Below are positions 1 through 5,514 of a stretch of 11,498 nucleotides of DNA, in pieces. The stretch lies in the NCBI GenBank assembly GCA_934320645.1, contig CAKRFP010000053.1:1-11498 (forward strand), written 5' to 3'. The notes beneath the pieces were generated by a model. It did not search any database, was not told the origin of the DNA, and saw only the letters and a program-made list of their open reading frames with translations. The position numbers and the translations under genes were made by a program. The stretch is from an uncultured Bariatricus sp. GTDB taxonomy: Bacteria > Bacillota > Clostridia > Lachnospirales > Lachnospiraceae. The stretch's first letter is position 1, and each line of letters begins with the position of its first letter.

Positions 1-1731
1 CTTGTAGGTGAACCTGCAAAACGTCAGGCAGTAACAAATGCAGAAAAGACAATCTCATCTATCAAACGTGAGATGGGAACAGATCATAAAGTAGACATCG
101 ATGGAAAGAAATACTCTCCACAGGAAATCTCAGCTATGATCCTTCAGAAACTGAAAGCAGATGCAGAAGGATATCTTGGAGAAAAAGTTACAGAAGCAGT
201 TATCACTGTTCCGGCTTACTTCAACGATGCTCAGCGTCAGGCAACAAAAGATGCTGGTAAGATCGCAGGTCTTGATGTAAAACGTATCATCAACGAGCCT
301 ACAGCAGCAGCTCTTGCATATGGACTTGACAACGAAAAAGAACAGAAGATCATGGTATATGACCTTGGTGGTGGTACATTCGATGTATCTGTTATCGAAA
401 TCGGTGATGGTGTTATCGAAGTACTTTCTACAGCTGGTAACAACAGACTTGGTGGAGATGACTTCGACCAGAAGATCACAGACTACATGCTTGCAGATTT
501 CAAGGCAAAAGAAGGCGTAGATCTGTCAACAGACAGAATGGCACTTCAGAGACTGAAAGAAGCAGCTGAAAAAGCAAAGAAAGAACTTTCTTCTGCAACA
601 ACAACAAACATCAACCTTCCGTTCATCACAGCAACAGCTGAAGGACCGAAGCATTTTGATATGACTCTTACAAGAGCAAAATTTGATGAACTGACACGTG
701 ACCTTGTAGAAAAGACACAGGAACCGGTAAGACGTGCACTTTCTGATGCAGGACTTACAGCAGCTGATCTTGGTCAGGTACTCCTTGTTGGTGGATCTAC
801 ACGTATTCCGGCAGTTCAGGAAGAAGTAAAACGTCTGACAGGTAAAGAACCTAGCAAGTCTCTTAACCCAGATGAATGTGTAGCACTTGGTGCTTCTATC
901 CAGGGTGGTAAACTTGCAGGAGATGCAGGTGCTGGTGACATCCTTCTTCTTGATGTAACTCCACTTTCACTTTCTATCGAAACAATGGGTGGTGTAGCTA
1001 CAAGACTGATCGAGAGAAATACAACAATCCCGACAAAGAAGAGCCAGATCTTCTCTACAGCAGCTGACAACCAGACAGCCGTTGATATCAACGTTGTACA
1101 GGGTGAAAGACAGTTTGCAAGAGATAACAAGTCCCTCGGACAGTTCAGACTGGATGGAATTCCGCCGGCTCCACGTGGAATCCCGCAGATCGAAGTTACA
1201 TTTGATATTGATGCAAATGGTATTGTAAATGTATCAGCAAAAGACCTGGGAACAGGAAAAGAACAGCACATCACAATTACAGCAGGATCTAACATGTCTG
1301 ATGCAGACATCGACAAAGCTGTAAAAGAAGCAGCTGAATTTGAAGCACAGGACAAGAAACGTAAAGAAGCAATCGACGCTAAGAACGATGCTGACGCTAT
1401 GGTATTCCAGACAGAGAAAGCACTTGGTGAAGTTGGAGATAAGATCGATGCAGCTGATAAAGCAGCAGTAGAAGCTGACGTGCAGGCTCTGAAAGATCTG
1501 CTTGCAAAAGCAAACACAGAAGAACTTACAGATGCCCAGGTTGCAGAAATCAAAGCAGGAAAAGAAAAACTGATGGAAAGTGCTCAGAAACTGTTTACAA
1601 AGGTTTACGAACAGGCAGGCGCACAGGCTGGTCAGGCAGGACCACAGGCTGGACCTGCACCAGAAGCAGGACCGGCTCCGGAAGGATTTAACGGAGACGA
1701 TGTAGTTGACGGAGATTACAAAGAAGTCTAA
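1..1731 (+). CDS. dnaK: Chaperone protein DnaK (Hsp70), 5' partial
   Basis: ATP-dependent Hsp70 chaperone of the cytoplasm; it binds exposed hydrophobic segments and works with DnaJ and GrpE. The reading frame is open from base 1, beginning LVGEPAKRQAVTNAEKT, so the true start lies upstream and about 50 residues (first phosphate-binding loop) are missing; 576 residues are visible. Seen in the visible numbering: VPAYFNDAQRQATKDAG at about 70-86, the second Hsp70 signature DLGGGTFDV at about 121-129, the third signature VLLVGGSTRIP at about 260-270, and the interdomain linker LLLDVTPLSL at about 315-324. The substrate-binding and helical lid domains follow, then a Gly/Ala/Pro/Gln-rich tail ending in acidic residues and KEV. 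The nucleotide-binding domain lacks the segment of about 25 residues typical of proteobacterial DnaK, which is a Gram-positive feature. dnaJ follows 217 bases downstream; grpE and hrcA are expected upstream but cannot be seen. Confidence 0.98.
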   Translation, partial: LVGEPAKRQAVTNAEKTISSIKREMGTDHKVDIDGKKYSPQEISAMILQKLKADAEGYLGEKVTEAVITVPAYFNDAQRQATKDAGKIAGLDVKRIINEPTAAALAYGLDNEKEQKIMVYDLGGGTFDVSVIEIGDGVIEVLSTAGNNRLGGDDFDQKITDYMLADFKAKEGVDLSTDRMALQRLKEAAEKAKKELSSATTTNINLPFITATAEGPKHFDMTLTRAKFDELTRDLVEKTQEPVRRALSDAGLTAADLGQVLLVGGSTRIPAVQEEVKRLTGKEPSKSLNPDECVALGASIQGGKLAGDAGAGDILLLDVTPLSLSIETMGGVATRLIERNTTIPTKKSQIFSTAADNQTAVDINVVQGERQFARDNKSLGQFRLDGIPPAPRGIPQIEVTFDIDANGIVNVSAKDLGTGKEQHITITAGSNMSDADIDKAVKEAAEFEAQDKKRKEAIDAKNDADAMVFQTEKALGEVGDKIDAADKAAVEADVQALKDLLAKANTEELTDAQVAEIKAGKEKLMESAQKLFTKVYEQAGAQAGQAGPQAGPAPEAGPAPEGFNGDDVVDGDYKEV

Positions 1732-1752
1732 TCCGTAAGATAAGATGAGAAA

Positions 1753-1781
1753 CTGCAAGGCGGCACTATACCGTCTTGCAG
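1753..1781 (+). terminator. Hairpin after dnaK; weak terminator or processing site
   Basis: CTGCAAGGCGG (1753-1763) pairs with CCGTCTTGCAG (1771-1781) around a 7-base loop, giving an 11-bp stem with one G-U pair. The bases after it (ATTTCCTGTG) are not a proper T-run, so this is a poor intrinsic terminator. It may instead be a partial terminator, or a 3'-end-stabilising hairpin that keeps dnaK mRNA above dnaJ mRNA. The stem is plain in the sequence; the role is inferred. Confidence 0.5.
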
Positions 1782-1789
1782 ATTTCCTG

Positions 1790-1912
1790 TGTCATAAATG
1801 AAAGATACTTATTATGACATAAAAGCCTCCGGCGGGATGAACTGTGTGAGCAAAGAAGATGCTGCGGAGAACCTGCGCAGGCGTGAGAATGTGCCAGGGT
1901 ACATTCTGTATT
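1790..1912 (+). repeat. Degenerate intergenic repeat, short copy, between dnaK and dnaJ
   Basis: This stretch resembles the longer element at 4124-4305. It opens with an AT-rich inverted repeat (TGTCATAA at 1790-1797, TTATGACA at 1812-1819). A GC-rich segment containing GGGATG follows, then AAAGAAGATG (identical in both copies), a GCAGGCG block (identical), and finally a near-palindrome made of AGAATGTGCC (1886-1895), a 2-base loop and GGTACATTCT (1898-1907). Relative to the other copy about 50 bases are missing before the GCAGGCG block. It ends about 40 bases before the dnaJ start, so it would form part of the dnaJ leader if dnaJ is read through from dnaK. I do not recognise it as a named family. 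Confidence 0.55.
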
Positions 1913-1948
1913 AAAATACTTTGAGAAATATCTAAGTGAGGTAGGATT

Positions 1949-3136
1949 ATGGCAGAGGCAAAAAGGGATTATTATGAAGTCCTGGGCGTATCACGAGATG
2001 CGGATGATGCAACTCTGAAAAAAGCATACAGAGCTTTGGCGAAAAAGTATCACCCGGATATGAATCCAGGAGATGCAGAAGCCGAAAAGAAGTTCAAAGA
2101 GGCTTCGGAAGCCTATGCTGTTCTGAGTGATGCAGACAAACGGCGTCAGTACGATCAGTTTGGTCATGCAGCGTTTGAAGGCGGTGCAGGCGGAGCCGGT
2201 GGATATGGCGGCTTTGATTTTAACGGGGCAGACTTTGGCGATATTTTTGGTGACATTTTCGGTGATCTGTTTGGCGGCGGAAGAAGAGGCGGACGTACGA
2301 ACAATGGTCCGATGAAGGGCGCCAATATCCGTAAAGGTGTCCGGATTACATTTGAGGAAGCAATTTTTGGATGCGAGAAGGAACTGGATATCGTTCTGAA
2401 AGATCCATGTACAAAGTGTAATGGAACAGGAGCAAAACAGGGAACAAGTCCGGAGACCTGTTCAAAATGTGGTGGAAAAGGTCAGGTTGTCTATACATCA
2501 CAGTCATTCTTCGGAACCGTGCAGAATGTACAGACTTGTCCGGACTGTCATGGAACCGGTAAGATCATTCGTGAGAAATGTCCGGACTGTGGTGGAACAG
2601 GCTATACTTCAAGCCGCAAGAAGATCAAAGTCACAATTCCGGCAGGTATTGACAATGGTCAGAGCGTTCGGATCCGTGAAAAAGGTGAACCGGGTGTGAA
2701 TGGCGGACCAAGGGGAGACCTTCTGGTAGAAGTTACGGTTTCCAGACATCCGATCTTCCAGAGACAGGATGTTCATATTTTCTCAACTGCACCGATTTCT
2801 TTTGCACAGGCAACACTGGGCGGTGATGTGAGAATCAAGACGGTTGACGGTGATGTAATCTATACTGTAAAACCAGGAACGAAGACGGATACAAAAGTTC
2901 GCCTGAAAGGAAAAGGAGTTCCATCTCTGAGGAATCCTCAGGTCAGAGGTGATCACTATGTGACTCTGGTTATTCAGACACCGGAGAAGTTAAGTGCAGA
3001 AGCGAAAGAAGCACTGAAGCATTTTGATATGCTGACGGGGAATACTCTGAACCAGGAAGAAACAGAATCCGAGCCAAAAGGAAAAGGCAAGAAAAAAGGA
3101 TTCATGGATAAGTTAAAAGAGACTTTTGAAGAATAA
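1949..3136 (+). CDS. dnaJ: Chaperone protein DnaJ (Hsp40, type I)
   Basis: Co-chaperone that delivers substrates to DnaK and stimulates its ATPase. The 395 residues are close to the usual length. Domains in order: J domain (residues 5-70, catalytic HPD at 35-37); Gly/Phe-rich region (about 72-115) with a GDIFGDIFGDLFGGG run; a zinc-binding region with four CxxCxGxG repeats (Cys pairs 154/157, 171/174, 197/200, 211/214), all eight cysteines present; two C-terminal beta domains (about 225-350); and a Lys-rich tail (EPKGKGKKKGF). The ATG is preceded by a GTGAGG-like ribosome binding site in the GTGAGGTAGGATT context. It lies downstream of dnaK with a 217-base gap holding a hairpin and an intergenic repeat. 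I see no convincing promoter of its own (a TAAAAT box at 1912-1917 lacks a matching -35), so read-through from dnaK is the simplest model. Confidence 0.98.
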   Translation: MAEAKRDYYEVLGVSRDADDATLKKAYRALAKKYHPDMNPGDAEAEKKFKEASEAYAVLSDADKRRQYDQFGHAAFEGGAGGAGGYGGFDFNGADFGDIFGDIFGDLFGGGRRGGRTNNGPMKGANIRKGVRITFEEAIFGCEKELDIVLKDPCTKCNGTGAKQGTSPETCSKCGGKGQVVYTSQSFFGTVQNVQTCPDCHGTGKIIREKCPDCGGTGYTSSRKKIKVTIPAGIDNGQSVRIREKGEPGVNGGPRGDLLVEVTVSRHPIFQRQDVHIFSTAPISFAQATLGGDVRIKTVDGDVIYTVKPGTKTDTKVRLKGKGVPSLRNPQVRGDHYVTLVIQTPEKLSAEAKEALKHFDMLTGNTLNQEETESEPKGKGKKKGFMDKLKETFEE

Positions 3137-3138
3137 AT

Positions 3139-3176
3139 AAAAAAGAATGTGTCGCAAATCCGGCACATTCTTTTTT
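3139..3176. terminator. Bidirectional rho-independent terminator between dnaJ and the miniprotein gene
   Basis: AAAAAAGAATGTGTCG (3139-3154) pairs with CGGCACATTCTTTTTT (3161-3176) around the 6-base loop CAAATC, a 16-bp stem with one G-U pair. There is a T6 run on each strand, so it can end dnaJ on the plus strand and the convergent small gene on the minus strand. The right arm carries GGCACATTCT, the same ten bases that end the intergenic repeat at 4291-4300. Confidence 0.93.
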
Positions 3177-3177
3177 A

Positions 3178-3294
3178 TTATTCTTCTTCGTCTTCCAGTT
3201 CTCCTCCGATGACGCCTCCGAGAACAGCAGTGACTGAAGCAACAACAACAGCTGCGATGATAGCAACCCCGATCAGTGCTACTAAAAGTCCCAT
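3178..3294 (-). CDS. Small single-pass membrane protein, 38 aa, unknown function
   Basis: A short minus-strand reading frame with every sign of a real gene. Its ATG (3294-3292) sits 8 bases after a full AAAGGAGG ribosome binding site (3310-3303), a well-formed promoter lies upstream, and a strong terminator starts right at its stop codon. The protein begins MGLLVALIGVAIIAAVVVAS and continues with Val/Ala/Leu/Gly. Residues 2-29 are an unbroken hydrophobic stretch that would form one transmembrane helix, followed by a GG-x-x-GG element and an acidic tail ELEDEEE. No charged residue precedes the helix. It converges on dnaJ and is divergent from the Lys/Ala-rich gene. I do not recognise a family. 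It could be a regulatory or stress-related membrane miniprotein; a toxin-like peptide is possible but the acidic tail is atypical for one. Existence is well supported; function is unknown. Confidence 0.82.
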   Translation of the reverse strand: MGLLVALIGVAIIAAVVVASVTAVLGGVIGGELEDEEE

Positions 3295-3324
3295 AATACT
3301 TGCCTCCTTTTCTCGCTTGCATCT

Positions 3325-3353
3325 AGTATACCACGCCCGAATAGAATTTTAAA
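3325..3353 (-). promoter_or_regulatory. Promoter of the 38-aa membrane protein gene
   Basis: Read on the minus strand: a -35-like TTTAAA (3353-3348), a 17-base spacer, then TATACT (3330-3325) preceded by TGG, giving an extended -10 element. The start codon is about 30 bases further on, leaving a short leader that holds the ribosome binding site. It is divergent from the plus-strand promoter at 3363-3391, with only 9 bases between the two -35 elements, so the two genes could share regulation. Confidence 0.72.
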
Positions 3354-3362
3354 TGAAAAAAT

Positions 3363-3391
3363 GTGACTTTTTTCGATTAGTATGCTATAAT
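3363..3391 (+). promoter_or_regulatory. Sigma-A-type promoter of the Lys/Ala-rich protein gene
   Basis: A -35-like GTGACT (3363-3368), a 17-base spacer and a perfect TATAAT (3386-3391) preceded by TGC, an extended -10. Transcription should begin near 3398, giving a leader of about 80 bases before the ATG at 3479. Confidence 0.82.
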
Positions 3392-3418
3392 GTCAACGAG
3401 CGAAATTTAAATACGGTG

Positions 3419-3447
3419 TATTTTAGGTTTTGCTAAGTTCTAAAATA
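3419..3447 (+). other. Leader hairpin upstream of the Lys/Ala-rich protein gene
   Basis: TATTTTAG (3419-3426) pairs perfectly with CTAAAATA (3440-3447) around a 13-base loop. It lies inside the predicted 5' untranslated leader, about 14 bases before the AAGGAGGG ribosome binding site. There is no T-run, so it is not a terminator; it could stabilise the message or be a protein-binding site. It matches no riboswitch I know. Confidence 0.4.
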
Positions 3448-3478
3448 GTAAGGCTTACGGTTAAGGAGGGCAACCAAC

Positions 3479-4069
3479 ATGGCACTGAAAAGACAGGCAA
3501 AAGCGACAAAGGCATCAGAGGTTAAGACAGAAACAGTAGCAACAGAAAAGGTTGAGGACGTAAAAGTAGCAGCTGAAAAAGCAGAAAATAAAGTTGCAGA
3601 AAAAGTTGAAGAAGTGAAAGAAGCTGCTAAGAAAGCAGTAAAGCCGGAGGAAGTAAAAGCTACAGCAAAAGAGAAAGCCGGCGAGACAGTAGAAGAAGTC
3701 AAAAAAGTAGCAGAGAAAGTTACAAAGGCTGTAGAAGAGACTGCAAAAGAAGCAAAGAAGACTGCTGAAAAGGTTACAAAAGAAGTAAAGAAAACTGCAG
3801 CAAAGAAAGCAGATGAAGTGAAGAAAGCTGAACCAAAGACAGCTGCAAAGAAACCGGCAGCAAAGAAAGAGATCAAGACAGAGATCGTTCTTCAGTACGG
3901 TGAAAAGGAAGTCAATACAAAAGATATGATTGCATCGGTTAAAAAAGAGTGGACAAAACAGAAACACAAAATTTCCGAAATCAAGAATATCGAACTTTAT
4001 GTAAAACCAGAAGATTATGCAGTATACTATGTAATCAACGGCGAACATACAGGCAAAATCTGGTTATAA
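3479..4069 (+). CDS. Lys/Ala/Glu-rich protein with C-terminal DUF6465-like domain
   Basis: A 196-residue cytoplasmic protein with two parts. Residues 1-130 are low complexity, almost only Ala, Lys, Glu, Val and Thr, in helix-forming repeats such as EKVEEVKEAAKKAVK and VEETAKEAKKTAEKV, ending in an AAKKPAAKKE stretch like those of histone H1-like proteins. Residues 131-196 form a compact conserved domain (TEIVLQYGEKEVNTKDM, then IELYVKPEDYAVYYVINGE, ending GKIWL) that I recognise as the domain of unknown function DUF6465 of Clostridia. There is no signal peptide or membrane segment. The start is set by an AAGGAGGG site 9 bases before the ATG. Its strong promoter, leader and terminator make it a single-gene unit. 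The repeat section resembles LEA-type amphipathic repeats as well as DNA-compacting tails; nucleic-acid binding or stress protection are both inference. Family call fairly sure, function unknown. Confidence 0.88.
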   Translation: MALKRQAKATKASEVKTETVATEKVEDVKVAAEKAENKVAEKVEEVKEAAKKAVKPEEVKATAKEKAGETVEEVKKVAEKVTKAVEETAKEAKKTAEKVTKEVKKTAAKKADEVKKAEPKTAAKKPAAKKEIKTEIVLQYGEKEVNTKDMIASVKKEWTKQKHKISEIKNIELYVKPEDYAVYYVINGEHTGKIWL

Positions 4070-4084
4070 GATCAGAAAAGTTAC

Positions 4085-4126
4085 AGTCCGGACCGGAATC
4101 AGAAAAGAGCGGTTCGGACTTTTTTT
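4085..4126 (+). terminator. Rho-independent terminator of the Lys/Ala-rich protein gene
   Basis: AGTCCGGACCG (4085-4095) pairs with CGGTTCGGACT (4110-4120) around a 14-base loop, an 11-bp stem with one G-U pair, followed by a run of seven T (4120-4126). The T-run merges with the left arm of the palindrome at 4124. Confidence 0.93.
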
Positions 4127-4163
4127 CATATATCAGGAAAGTGTACTTTCCTGATATATGAAA
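4124..4163. repeat. 40-base near-perfect palindrome (19-bp inverted repeat, 2-base spacer)
   Basis: TTTCATATATCAGGAAAGT (4124-4142) is the exact reverse complement of ACTTTCCTGATATATGAAA (4145-4163), with only GT between. As RNA or extruded DNA it would be a very stable long hairpin. It abuts the preceding terminator and appears to be the 5' end of the intergenic repeat that follows. No T-run follows on the plus strand, so it is not a normal terminator for the upstream gene. Confidence 0.9.
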
Positions 4164-4305
4164 CGCTCTGCGAGGATGCGCATTGCGGCGTATAAAGAAG
4201 ATGTCGCAAGCGGTTTCCACTTCGCTTCGGGCGTTGCTTAACGAGTGTCACTGGCGCTTGACAATCACTGCAGGCGCCAGAATGTGCCAAGGCACATTCT
4301 ATATC
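4124..4305 (+). repeat. Intergenic repeat, long copy, upstream of the alcohol dehydrogenase gene
   Basis: About 180 bases without a credible gene. It opens with the 40-base palindrome, then has a GC-rich middle (GAGGATG, then AAAGAAGATG at about 4194-4203). Next comes an inverted repeat CTGGCGC (4251-4257) with GCGCCAG (4274-4280). It closes with a perfect palindrome: AGAATGTGCC (4279-4288), AA, GGCACATTCT (4291-4300). The order of parts matches the shorter copy at 1790-1912. It ends about 25 bases before the next gene's start, so it could act in that gene's leader. It resembles a non-coding miniature repeat or structured intergenic element; no transposase or clear target-site duplication is visible. 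Confidence 0.6.
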
Positions 4306-4328
4306 AAGAAAAATAAAGGAGAAGGACA

Positions 4329-5513
4329 ATGCAGAATTTTGTACAGTACACACCAACCGAGATCCTGTTCGGAAAGGATACCCAGACCCAGGTTGGATGT
4401 GAAGTGAAGAAATGGGGCGGAAGCCGTGTATTCATCGTATATGGTGGTGGAAGCGTAAAGAAAAGCGGATTGCTTGCACAGGTAGAAGAAGCACTGGAAA
4501 AAGAAGGACTTGTTTACGAAGAATTTGGCGGCGTGAAGCCAAATCCAAGAATGTCCTATGCTCAGGAAGGTGTTGAGAAGGCAATTGATTTTGGGGCAGA
4601 TTTTCTGCTTGCAGTAGGAGGTGGAAGTTCCATCGATACAGCAAAGGCGATCGCGCACGGTGTGGCAAATCCGGACTGGTCTCTGGAAGAAATCTGGGCC
4701 GGAAAAATGACACTCACCAGATCTACTCCGGTGGGGTGCGTCCTTACCATTGCGGCAGCCGGAAGTGAGACCAGTGATTCGGCAGTTCTGACTAATGAAG
4801 AAACCGGGAAAAAGGGCGGCGTCAGCACCAGTCTGAATCGTCCGAAGTTTGCAATCATGAATCCGGAGCTGACTTATACCCTTCCGAAATACCAGATCGC
4901 GTGTGGTGTGGTGGATATTATGATGCACACACTGGAGCGCTACTTTATACCAAATACAAGCAACCAGATGACCGATGAGATCGCAGAAGGTCTTCTGAGA
5001 ATAGTGATTGCAAATGGAAAGAAAGGTTGGGAGAATCCGACCGACTATGATGCAATGAGTGAGATCATGTGGGCAGGAAGCCTGTCACACAATGGGCTGA
5101 CCGGTCTTGGACGGGCAAGAGATTTCTGTGTACATAAGATGGGACATACCCTTGGCTCAAAATATGATAAGGCACATGGCGCAACACTTTCCGCACTCTG
5201 GGGAAGCTGGACTGCGTATGTATACGAAAATGATCCGGCAAGATTTGCACATTTTGCTGAGAAAGTATGGGGAATCACCGGTGAAAATACAGAGGCAGCA
5301 GCAAAAGCTGGAATCCAGAGAACAGTTGCATTCTTCCGGGAACTGGAGATGCCAACAAACCTGGAAGAACTTGGAATAGGGGAAGTGACAGAGGAAGATT
5401 TAAGAGAGCTTGCTATGTCCGCAACACAGGACGATACGGTTACTTTATCTCACATTAAGCCGCTTCATGCAGAAGATGTCTATCAGATTATGAAACGTGC
5501 GGCAGGAAAATAA
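4329..5513 (+). CDS. Iron-containing alcohol dehydrogenase (YqhD/butanol dehydrogenase type)
   Basis: Cytoplasmic group III metal-dependent alcohol dehydrogenase, 394 residues, the usual length. It should reversibly reduce aldehydes to alcohols. Features: YGGGSVKK at residues 38-45, typical of the YqhD/Bdh branch that mostly uses NADPH; the dinucleotide-binding GGGSSIDTAKA at 97-107; and metal ligands predicted as Asp196, His200, His269 and His283, with the spacing seen in E. coli YqhD. His273 lies at the proposed catalytic position. The ATG follows AAAGGAGAAGG and lies about 25 bases after the intergenic repeat. I see no clear promoter of its own close by: a TTGACA at 4258-4263 has no good -10 partner. 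The MATE transporter gene starts 1 base after the stop codon, so the two are almost certainly one operon. The exact substrate (butyraldehyde, acetaldehyde, methylglyoxal-type aldehydes) cannot be told from sequence. Confidence 0.93.
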   Translation: MQNFVQYTPTEILFGKDTQTQVGCEVKKWGGSRVFIVYGGGSVKKSGLLAQVEEALEKEGLVYEEFGGVKPNPRMSYAQEGVEKAIDFGADFLLAVGGGSSIDTAKAIAHGVANPDWSLEEIWAGKMTLTRSTPVGCVLTIAAAGSETSDSAVLTNEETGKKGGVSTSLNRPKFAIMNPELTYTLPKYQIACGVVDIMMHTLERYFIPNTSNQMTDEIAEGLLRIVIANGKKGWENPTDYDAMSEIMWAGSLSHNGLTGLGRARDFCVHKMGHTLGSKYDKAHGATLSALWGSWTAYVYENDPARFAHFAEKVWGITGENTEAAAKAGIQRTVAFFRELEMPTNLEELGIGEVTEEDLRELAMSATQDDTVTLSHIKPLHAEDVYQIMKRAAGK

Positions 5514-5514
5514 G

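Noticed and set aside
816..1553. Minus-strand 245-residue open frame opposite dnaK
   Set aside because: It is a Ser/Ala/Phe-rich shadow of the strongly biased dnaK codons, with no ribosome binding site or known motif.
1908..1948. Possible dnaJ promoter with TAAAAT at 1912-1917
   Set aside because: No -35 element at a proper distance; read-through from dnaK is simpler.
3149..3352. Plus-strand 67-residue open frame, Ser/Thr-rich
   Set aside because: It starts inside the terminator and is the antisense shadow of the better-supported minus-strand miniprotein; no ribosome binding site precedes it.
3433..4048. Long minus-strand frames rich in Phe/Ser/Cys opposite the Lys/Ala-rich gene
   Set aside because: They are the expected reverse reading of GAA/AAA/GCA-rich codons, not genes.
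4258..4286. Perfect TTGACA box upstream of the alcohol dehydrogenase gene
   Set aside because: The -10 position (AATGTG after 17 bases) does not match consensus, and the box lies in the loop of an inverted repeat inside the intergenic element.
4124..4305. CRISPR-like or insertion-sequence interpretation of the repeat-rich gap
   Set aside because: There are no regularly spaced direct repeats with unique spacers, no transposase frame and no clear target duplication.
4299..4928. Minus-strand 209-residue open frame opposite the start of the alcohol dehydrogenase gene
   Set aside because: Its composition is irregular, it shows no motif, and it crosses the intergenic region into the opposite strand of a clear gene.
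5497..5514. GTG start for the MATE transporter six codons upstream
   Set aside because: It overlaps the preceding gene by 17 bases and has a poorer ribosome binding site than ATG 5515, which has AGGA 7 bases before it.
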